Positions 6,575 through 11,101 of a stretch of DNA of 11,101 bases are shown here, in pieces. The notes under the pieces are model-generated. The model was not told the origin of the DNA, ran no database searches, and saw only the letters and a program-made list of their open reading frames with translations. The position numbers and the translations under genes are program-made. Positions within the stretch are counted from its first letter, which is position 1. Each line of letters begins with the position of its first letter. Origin of the DNA: Pseudomonadota bacterium (GTDB taxonomy: Bacteria; Pseudomonadota; Alphaproteobacteria; Rhizobiales; Xanthobacteraceae); contig JAFAGM010000039.1 of the NCBI GenBank assembly GCA_023422775.1, forward strand, positions 1 through 11,101, read 5' to 3'.

Positions 6575-6607
6575 CCCTGAATTTGATGCCGCTTCATCTC
6601 CGGCCGC

Positions 6608-6623
6608 AGGATGGGGCTCCATC
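6608..6623. terminator. small hairpin between convergent genes
   Basis: GGATGG (6608-6613) pairs with CCATCC (6618-6623) around a four-base loop, in the 106-bp gap between the converging LapA-domain and NTF2-like genes. There is no T run on either side. It may help end transcription from both sides, but support is weak. Confidence 0.2.
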
Positions 6624-6680
6624 CCCCGAGCGGACATTGCAGGTCGATACGGCGCGTTCGAAAGTGCCAAACCCGAACTC

Positions 6681-7052
6681 TCAATCCACGATCTTCCAAT
6701 ACGAGTCCTTGCGGATCACCTTGCCGTTTCTGAACGTATAGAAGTCACAACCACGGACCTCCCTTCTCGTCCCCTCGCGGGTGGTACCTGTGAGGGTCCA
6801 TTTTGAGATGCCGGTACCGGCAGCCGCGTCCACAAAATGCTCATCATTGCCATAATGGACATCGGGCAAGCCCTCGAACCGTGTTGCCAGCGCCTCACGC
6901 ACATTCCCTTTGCCCTCGAAACGAGAACCCCAAGGCCTGCTTCCCCTCGGCATCTCCAGGACACAGTCGTCGGAAAAGAAGGCCATGATGCGATCAAGAT
7001 CATGCGCGTTGAAAGCTTCGCATAGCTCCTCAAGTGCGGATCGAATGTCCAT
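6681..7052 (-). CDS. NTF2/SnoaL-like family protein
   Basis: A 123-residue single-domain protein. The start ATG 7052 is preferred over ATG 7064 because TGGAGGT stands five bases ahead of 7052, while 7064 has no ribosome site. The sequence follows the SnoaL-like/NTF2 cone fold: helix IRSALEELCEAFNAHDLDRI, then MAFFSDDCVLEMPRG, a glycine turn GSRFEGKGNVREALA, LPDVHYGNDEHFVDA, and closing strands KWTLTGTTREG, EVRGCDFYTFRNGKV and KDSYWKIVD. Members range from polyketide cyclases and hydrolases to ligand-binding proteins, so no reaction can be assigned. No signal peptide is present, so the product is cytosolic. It is divergent from the molybdenum hydroxylase operon, with about 420 bp between the two starts, and may or may not be related to it in function. 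Confidence 0.8.
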   Translation of the reverse strand: MDIRSALEELCEAFNAHDLDRIMAFFSDDCVLEMPRGSRPWGSRFEGKGNVREALATRFEGLPDVHYGNDEHFVDAAAGTGISKWTLTGTTREGTRREVRGCDFYTFRNGKVIRKDSYWKIVD

Positions 7053-7234
7053 TCGGACCTCCATGGAAAGATCGTTGGAGTTGATGCTGCGCGCGTCCGA
7101 CGTCCGATGGGTCAACATTGGAGCTGTCGGGAAATGACCTCTTCTCGCACGATGCGGAAATTCGGCCAAGCTGCCGCGCCGTCGGCCGATGTTGTCATCT
7201 TCGGGCGCCGATATCAGACGTCCACCGCAGGGAT

Positions 7235-7249
7235 CTGCCGGTCCGGCAG
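7235..7249. repeat. 15-base perfect inverted repeat (CTGCCGG-T-CCGGCAG)
   Basis: CTGCCGG and CCGGCAG flank a single central T, giving a nearly contiguous dyad that suits a dimeric protein site better than an RNA hairpin. It lies roughly midway between the divergent gene starts at 7052 and 7470. The binding partner is unknown. Confidence 0.25.
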
Positions 7250-7405
7250 GCGAAACCTGAAAGTGCGGACTGAACGCGCAGAAGCCGGGGCGAGTGTGGT
7301 TCTGTGTAAGGAGTCCTGACTGAACGGCCGGCATTTTGTCGCGCGACGGCGGCTCACGAGCAAGCCATTGTGAACTGTCTGCTTCTCGCGTTGCTGTAAG
7401 TTGTC

Positions 7406-7432
7406 GAGATGTCTGTTGGACGAGACATGCTC
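7406..7432. promoter_or_regulatory. imperfect dyad upstream of molybdenum hydroxylase operon
   Basis: GAG-ATGTCT (7406-7414) is mirrored by AGACAT-g-CTC (7423-7432) with one bulged base around an eight-base centre. Its downstream end is 37 bases before the start of the 2Fe-2S subunit gene, so it would fall in the leader or near the promoter. It is a candidate operator or leader hairpin; no regulator gene is adjacent. Confidence 0.2.
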
Positions 7433-7469
7433 GGCAAGTTCCTGCGGCGACAAAAGGGCGAGGCACAAC

Positions 7470-7922
7470 ATGATCAAACTCAAGATAAACGGTCAGGAGC
7501 AGAACTGGGATGGCGACCCGGATCTTCCGCTGCTGTGGTTTCTCCGCGATGAGGCCGGGCTGACCGGTACGAAATTCGGCTGCGGCCAGGCGCTGTGCGG
7601 GGCATGCACCGTTATCGTCGACAAGCAGGCCGTGCGCGCGTGCATCACCTCGGTTTCCGACGTGGTCGGCCGGGACGTCACGACAATCGAGGGTCTTCAT
7701 CCCACCGGCGACCACGCGGTTCAAAAGGCGTGGCGTCAACTGAACGTGCCGCAATGCGGCTATTGCCAGGTCGGCCAGATCATGCAGGCCGCAGCGCTGC
7801 TGATGGAGAATCCAAAGCCCAACCACGGCCAGATACGCGAAGCGATGTCGGGCAACATCTGCCGCTGCGGCTGTTACCAACGCATCGAGAACGCGGTCCA
7901 CCTCGCTTCGACGGGGGTCTGA
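7470..7922 (+). CDS. 2Fe-2S subunit of a molybdenum hydroxylase (IorA-like)
   Basis: A 150-residue electron-transfer subunit of the xanthine dehydrogenase family, closest in layout to isoquinoline 1-oxidoreductase alpha. The start ATG 7470 has GAGG six bases upstream (7460-7463); upstream in-frame codons add no domain. The N-terminal ferredoxin-like domain binds the first cluster through C38, C43, C46 and C58 (in GCGQALCGACTV and RACITS). The helical domain binds the second through C96, C99, C131 and C133 (CGYC and CRC), with an extra C135. All ligands are present. There is no signal peptide, so export would depend on its Tat-signalled partner. The stop is two bases before the large-subunit start, giving tight translational coupling. 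Electrons would pass from the Mo site through both clusters to an acceptor not encoded here. Confidence 0.9.
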   Translation: MIKLKINGQEQNWDGDPDLPLLWFLRDEAGLTGTKFGCGQALCGACTVIVDKQAVRACITSVSDVVGRDVTTIEGLHPTGDHAVQKAWRQLNVPQCGYCQVGQIMQAAALLMENPKPNHGQIREAMSGNICRCGCYQRIENAVHLASTGV

Positions 7923-7924
7923 TC

Positions 7925-10243
7925 ATGAACATTCGCACCAATCCCAAAAAGCTCCGTGGCTTCGAGCGATACGTCAGGGTCGATAATGTTTCACGCCGCA
8001 GCATCCTGAAGGGTCTCGGCGTGACCGGCGGCTTCGTCCTTGCCGCACCCGTGATGTCGGGCCCCGCCTTTGCCGCGTACAAGACCGGCGCGGACCAGAT
8101 GCCGCACGGTACCGTGGTGGACCCGCGCGTGTTCGTCGCGATCGCACCGGACGGCATGGTCACGATCGTCGCGCATCGCGCCGAGATGGGGACCGGCGTC
8201 CGCACCAGTCTGCCGATGATCGTTGCCGAAGAGATGGAGGCCGACTGGTCGCGCGTTCGCGTCCAGCAGGCCCATGGCGACGAGGCGAAGTTCGGCAATC
8301 AGGATACCGACGGATCGCGCAGCACGCGGCACTACCTGATGCCGATGCGTCAGATCGGCGCTTCGGCCCGCACGATGCTCGAGGCCGCCGCGGCGAAGCG
8401 CTGGGGCGTGCCGGCGACCGAGGTGAAGGCGGTCAATCATGAGGTGGTCCACAGTGCGAGCGGCCGCCGCATCGGCTTCGGCGATCTGGCCGCCGATGCC
8501 GCCAGGGAGCCGGTGCCGGGTGTCGAAAGCCTCAAACTGAAAGACCCGAAGGATTTCCGCTATCTGGGCAAGGGCCAGATCAGCGTGGTCGATCTCCGCG
8601 ACATCACGGTGGGCACTGCGCGTTACGGCGCGGACGTTCGTCTGCCGGGCATGAAATACGCCGTCATTGCCCGGCCGCCGGTGACCGGCGGCAAGGTCGT
8701 GTCGTTTGATGGCGCGGAGGCGATGAAGGTTTCCGGCGTCGAGAAGGTCATGGAAGTCAAGGGCTGGCCGTGGCCTTCGAAATTCCAGCCGCTCGGCGGC
8801 GTCGCTGTGATCGCACGCAATACCGGCGCCGCGATCAAGGGCCGCGACGCGTTGAAGATCGTCTGGGACGACGGGCCGAACGGCAAATACGAGTCCGTCG
8901 CCTACCGGGCTCAGCTCGAGGAAGCCGCACGAAAGCCCGGTCTGGTGGTGCGCAAGGAGGGCGACGTGGAGGCCGCCTTGAAGAGCGCCGACAAGGTGGT
9001 CGTCGGCGAGTACTACCTGCCGCATCTTGCCCATGTCGCCATGGAGCCGCCGGTTGCAGTCGCCGACGTCAAGGGCGACAAGGCGGAGATCTGGGCGCCG
9101 GTGCAAAGTGCGGGCGGAACGCGTGAGGACGTCGCCAAGACGCTTGGCATTCCCGAGCAGAACGTCACCGTCAACGTTACGCTGCTCGGCGGCGGCTTCG
9201 GACGCAAGTCGAAGTGTGACTACGCCATCGAAGCGGCGCTGCTGTCAAAGGAGCTCGGTGCCCCCGTCAAGGTGCAATGGACGCGCGAAGACGATGTTCG
9301 CAACGGCTTCCTGCATACGGTCTCGGTGGAACGCATCGAAGCCGGTCTCGACAAGAGCGGCAAGGTGACGGCCTGGCGGCATCGCAGCGTCGCGCCGAGC
9401 ATCGCCTCGACCTTTGCCGCCGGTGCGGTACATCAGGCGCCGTTCGAACTCGGCATGGGGCTTGTCGACATGCCCTTCGAGATCGCCAACGTCCAGTGCG
9501 AGAACCCGGAAGCGGCCGCGCATGCCCGCATCGGCTGGTTCCGCGCCGTGTCGAACCTGCCGCGCGCCTTCGCGGTGCAGTCCATGGTCGGTGAACTCGC
9601 GCAGGCCACCAACCGCGATCAAAAGGACATGCTGCTGGAACTGATCGGCTCTCCGCGGATCGTCAAGCTCGATTCCGTGAAGGACCTCTGGAACTATGGC
9701 GAGCCCTATGAGAGCTATCCGATCGACACCGCGCGGCTTCGCAGGGTCGTCGAGCTGGTCGCGGACAAGGGCGGGTGGGGGCGGTCCGTCCCGAAGGGTC
9801 ATGGATTAGGCATCGCCGCGCATCGCAGCTTCGTCAGCTACATCGCGACGATTGTCGAGGTCGCCATTGACGACAAGGGCAAGCTCACCGTGCCCAGGGT
9901 CGATACCGCGATAGATTGCGGGACCTACGTCAATCCGGAGCGCATCCAGTCGCAGATCGAGGGCGCCGCGATCATGGGCCTGAGCTTCGCCAAACATGGC
10001 GCGATCACCTTCAAGGACGGCAAGGTGCAGCAGGGCAATTTCGACGATTTCCCGGTGATCCGGATCGACGAGTCCCCGGCCGTGACGAACGTCTACATCG
10101 TGCCTCCCGGCCCCGACACGCCGCCGAGCGGCGTCGGCGAACCGGGCGTGCCGCCGTTTGCGCCGGCGCTGATCAGCGCGATCTTCGCCGCGACCGGCAA
10201 GCGCATCCGCGCGCTGCCGATCGGCAATCAATTGGAAGCTTAG
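7925..10243 (+). CDS. molybdopterin-binding large subunit of a molybdenum hydroxylase (IorB-like), Tat-exported
   Basis: A 772-residue catalytic subunit of the aldehyde oxidase/xanthine dehydrogenase family, IorB type, that would hydroxylate an aldehyde or N-heterocycle using water. ATG 7925 begins two bases after the 2Fe-2S gene stop, with GGGGGT just upstream. A twin-arginine signal is clear: SRRSILKG (23-30), a hydrophobic stretch to residue 46, cleavage near AFA|AYK at 50. The first Mo-binding part starts near 70 (EMGTGVRTSLPMIVAEEM). LLGGGFGRK (420-428) is the cofactor-contact glycine motif, and GVGEPGVPP (736-744) carries the probable catalytic base E739. RIGWFRAV (535-542) and CGTYVNPERIQSQIEGA (665-681) are further family stretches. 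Length is normal and nothing appears broken. The substrate cannot be read from the sequence. No FAD subunit, c-type cytochrome or XdhC-type maturation gene follows before the repeat region. Confidence 0.9.
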   Translation: MNIRTNPKKLRGFERYVRVDNVSRRSILKGLGVTGGFVLAAPVMSGPAFAAYKTGADQMPHGTVVDPRVFVAIAPDGMVTIVAHRAEMGTGVRTSLPMIVAEEMEADWSRVRVQQAHGDEAKFGNQDTDGSRSTRHYLMPMRQIGASARTMLEAAAAKRWGVPATEVKAVNHEVVHSASGRRIGFGDLAADAAREPVPGVESLKLKDPKDFRYLGKGQISVVDLRDITVGTARYGADVRLPGMKYAVIARPPVTGGKVVSFDGAEAMKVSGVEKVMEVKGWPWPSKFQPLGGVAVIARNTGAAIKGRDALKIVWDDGPNGKYESVAYRAQLEEAARKPGLVVRKEGDVEAALKSADKVVVGEYYLPHLAHVAMEPPVAVADVKGDKAEIWAPVQSAGGTREDVAKTLGIPEQNVTVNVTLLGGGFGRKSKCDYAIEAALLSKELGAPVKVQWTREDDVRNGFLHTVSVERIEAGLDKSGKVTAWRHRSVAPSIASTFAAGAVHQAPFELGMGLVDMPFEIANVQCENPEAAAHARIGWFRAVSNLPRAFAVQSMVGELAQATNRDQKDMLLELIGSPRIVKLDSVKDLWNYGEPYESYPIDTARLRRVVELVADKGGWGRSVPKGHGLGIAAHRSFVSYIATIVEVAIDDKGKLTVPRVDTAIDCGTYVNPERIQSQIEGAAIMGLSFAKHGAITFKDGKVQQGNFDDFPVIRIDESPAVTNVYIVPPGPDTPPSGVGEPGVPPFAPALISAIFAATGKRIRALPIGNQLEA

Positions 10244-10311
10244 AGCCTGACCGAAAAGGAGCGTAAGATTCCAGAGCTGTTTTGGCTCTCCGAATGTGAC
10301 TCACTCTCGTC

Positions 10312-10334
10312 ATGGCCGGGCTCGTCCCGGCCAT
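10312..10334. repeat. REP-like palindrome (ATGGCCGGG-N5-CCCGGCCAT)
   Basis: A perfect nine-base inverted repeat around CTCGT, flanked by CTCTCGTC and CCACGTGG. I recognise this from memory as a very common intergenic palindrome of Bradyrhizobium and relatives. Read on the minus strand, it gives the WMAGTSPAMT peptide seen in many spurious annotations. It lies about 70 bases after the large-subunit stop, where it could act as a 3' hairpin on the operon message. Confidence 0.75.
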
Positions 10335-10439
10335 CCACGTGGCGGGCAGCAAGACTCCAGCTTCGGGTCTTCCGCCATCCTGCCGCGCGTGCGTCGGCTT
10401 CGGAGCAAAGCCACCCGCAGTGAAATCCTGGATCCGTCT

Positions 10440-10925
10440 GCCTGTCGGGCAAATCAACTTCGTCTCGCGCGTTGCGATGTCCAGTCTCTCTTTCGAAAAT
10501 ATTTCGCTCGCGCCGTCGGGCAAATCAGTGATGTAATTCCGCCCGTCTCACCCGACCGAGGGGCGTTGGCCATCGTCACGAACGCGCGGTGGGATGCGGT
10601 GGACGCGGATTGCGCGAGACGTACGCGCATGATGCGTACGGCGAAGTCGTGTGGTCCTGACGTCGCGGTGCTGGCGTCAAGTTCTCGAGAAGCAAGCTTC
10701 TTGGGGATGACGGAGGCAAAAGAGCCGTTCTCCGGGGAGATCACGTTATAAGCCGTAAAGCCACTGCGCAGGGAAGGCCGGGATGCTCCCGCTGAACCTG
10801 TATGCTCGTGTGCGCGTCTTTATGTGCGCAACTGCACACGAGACCGCGGGTGCAGCGCGCACCTGGTCTTCCCTGCGCCCTCTGACTTTCGAGGAGGGAC
10901 AACGAGATGCAAAACTTCGGACGCA
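10440..10925. repeat. composite dispersed intergenic repeat (Bradyrhizobium type)
   Basis: No gene is supported here. The segment begins with two direct copies of GTCGGGCAAATCA (10444-10456 and 10515-10527), separated by an AT-rich CGAAAATATTTCG dyad. It continues through GCGCGGTGGGATGCGGTGG, the inverted repeat CGTACGC/GCGTACG (10620-10640), TCTCGAGAAGCAAGCTTCTT and GGGGATGACGGAGGCAA, and ends in a long hairpin region. The run of blocks in this order matches my memory of a repeat scattered through Bradyrhizobium genomes. Open frames within it, such as one on the minus strand at 10741-10926 containing HTSIQVQREHPGLPCA, are typical spurious proteins of this repeat. The exact ends are approximate. 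Confidence 0.65.
10766..10878 (+). ncRNA. nested-hairpin structure inside the dispersed repeat
   Basis: GCGCAGGGAAG at 10766-10776 is perfectly complementary to CTTCCCTGCGC at 10868-10878. With G-U pairs the stem extends to about 17 pairs (10766-10782 with 10862-10878). Inside it, CTCGTGTGC (10805-10813) pairs perfectly with GCACACGAG (10834-10842), and GGTGC/GCACC (10849-10863) forms a competing small stem. This is a branched fold of about 113 nt that would form in RNA or single-stranded DNA. Transcription is not shown, so calling it an RNA gene would go too far; it is a structured repeat core. Confidence 0.35.
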
Positions 10926-11033
10926 ATGCGTCGCGAGATCGCGAAGTTATTTTCAGTTGTCATCACCCGCGAAAGCGCATAGGCGTTAAGGTATGGCACT
11001 CATAAATTGATAGCGACGTCTTCGTGGAGGCTC

Positions 11034-11101
11034 ATGGAGATTTCGTCTGAGCGCTCGTCTACAGCGGCGCAGGCAGCGAATGGTCGGCTGCGGGATGATT
11101 G
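11034..11101 (+). CDS. possible start of a gene running past the window end
   Basis: ATG 11034 follows GGAGG at 11026-11030 with a short three-base gap and opens a frame that stays open to the last base (22 codons, MEISSERSSTAAQAANGRLRDD). The residues are hydrophilic and fit a disordered N-terminus; no family can be named from so little. The upstream 10985-11012 is AT-rich enough to hold a promoter, but no clear boxes were found. The frame is too short to be confident. Confidence 0.35.
   Translation, partial: MEISSERSSTAAQAANGRLRDD

Larger units (their letters stand above)
7053..7469. other. gene-free divergent region of about 420 bp
   Basis: This stretch separates the NTF2-like gene (minus) from the molybdenum hydroxylase operon (plus). 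Several short open frames cross it on both strands, but none has a Shine-Dalgarno, a recognisable family or convincing codon use, so I call no gene. It holds two inverted repeats listed separately (7235-7249 and 7406-7432). No confident -35/-10 pair was found for either flank. Confidence 0.5.

Noticed and set aside
7107..7483. Short frames in the gap before the molybdenum hydroxylase operon (7107-7319 plus, 7214-7483 minus)
   Set aside because: No Shine-Dalgarno, no family resemblance, and the residue composition is like random GC-rich translation.
7065..7901. Upstream extension of the NTF2-like frame on the minus strand (up to 406 codons)
   Set aside because: It would run through the divergent gap and into the opposite strand of the 2Fe-2S gene. 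The true start is fixed by TGGAGGT before ATG 7052.
7595..7924. Extension of the large-subunit frame upstream to 7595
   Set aside because: It would overlap the 2Fe-2S gene in another frame and bury the Tat signal 110 residues inside the protein. ATG 7925 puts the signal at the N-terminus and matches the operon spacing.
10273..10289. AGAGC/GCTCT hairpin after the large-subunit gene, considered as an intrinsic terminator
   Set aside because: The stem has only five pairs and no T run follows; the palindrome at 10312-10334 is a stronger 3' structure.
10173..10926. Several open frames of 60-151 codons on both strands of the repeat region
   Set aside because: They fall wholly or partly within the dispersed repeat, contain known artefact peptides such as WMAGTSPAMT, and have no convincing ribosome site.
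10994..11012. TGGCAC near 10994 followed by TTGATA, considered as a sigma-54 promoter
   Set aside because: The distance from GG to the position where GC is required does not fit the fixed 10-base spacing, and the downstream GC is absent.

Overview
This is a GC-rich window with compact genes, clear Shine-Dalgarno sequences of the GGAGG type, and alphaproteobacterial protein families. The best clue to its origin is the last kilobase. It carries a composite intergenic repeat that I recognise from memory as typical of Bradyrhizobium and close relatives (Nitrobacteraceae): a GGCCGGG/CCCGGCC palindrome, a duplicated GTCGGGCAAATCA, and a long hairpin ending in CTTCCCTGCGC. The most likely source is a Bradyrhizobium or near-relative chromosome. 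No rRNA, tRNA, CRISPR array, transposase, integrase or phage gene was seen.

Layout. 1-489: the C-terminal part of an L,D-transpeptidase-family protein that begins outside the window. 573-2249 (minus strand): a two-gene unit, a VIT1/CCC1-like inner-membrane transporter followed 6 nt later by a TorF-type outer-membrane porin. 2425-3444 (plus) and 3485-4567 (minus): a convergent pair, a secreted zinc N-acetylmuramoyl-L-alanine amidase and an unnamed exported 360-residue protein with a lysozyme/SLT-like motif. 4786-5564: two small genes of unknown function, the second exported. 5719-6574: an HdeD-like six-helix membrane protein and a LapA-domain small membrane protein. 6681-7052 (minus): an NTF2/SnoaL-like protein. 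7470-10243: a two-gene operon for a periplasmic molybdenum hydroxylase of the isoquinoline 1-oxidoreductase (IorAB) type. 10244-about 10930: gene-free dispersed repeat. 11034-end: the possible start of another gene.

How the genes fit together. The left half is mainly cell-envelope functions: peptidoglycan cross-linking, peptidoglycan cleavage, an outer-membrane channel and inner-membrane transport. The middle holds small envelope or stress-type membrane proteins. The right half is a self-contained oxidative enzyme. Its large subunit has a Tat signal and its 2Fe-2S subunit has none, so the pair is probably exported folded as a complex. No flavin subunit, cytochrome or cofactor-insertion gene lies next to it inside the window.

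No clearly new multi-gene system is visible. The items most worth a second look are the 360-residue protein with lysozyme-like spacing facing the amidase, the coupled transporter-porin pair, and the structured repeat at 10766-10878, which folds as nested hairpins.
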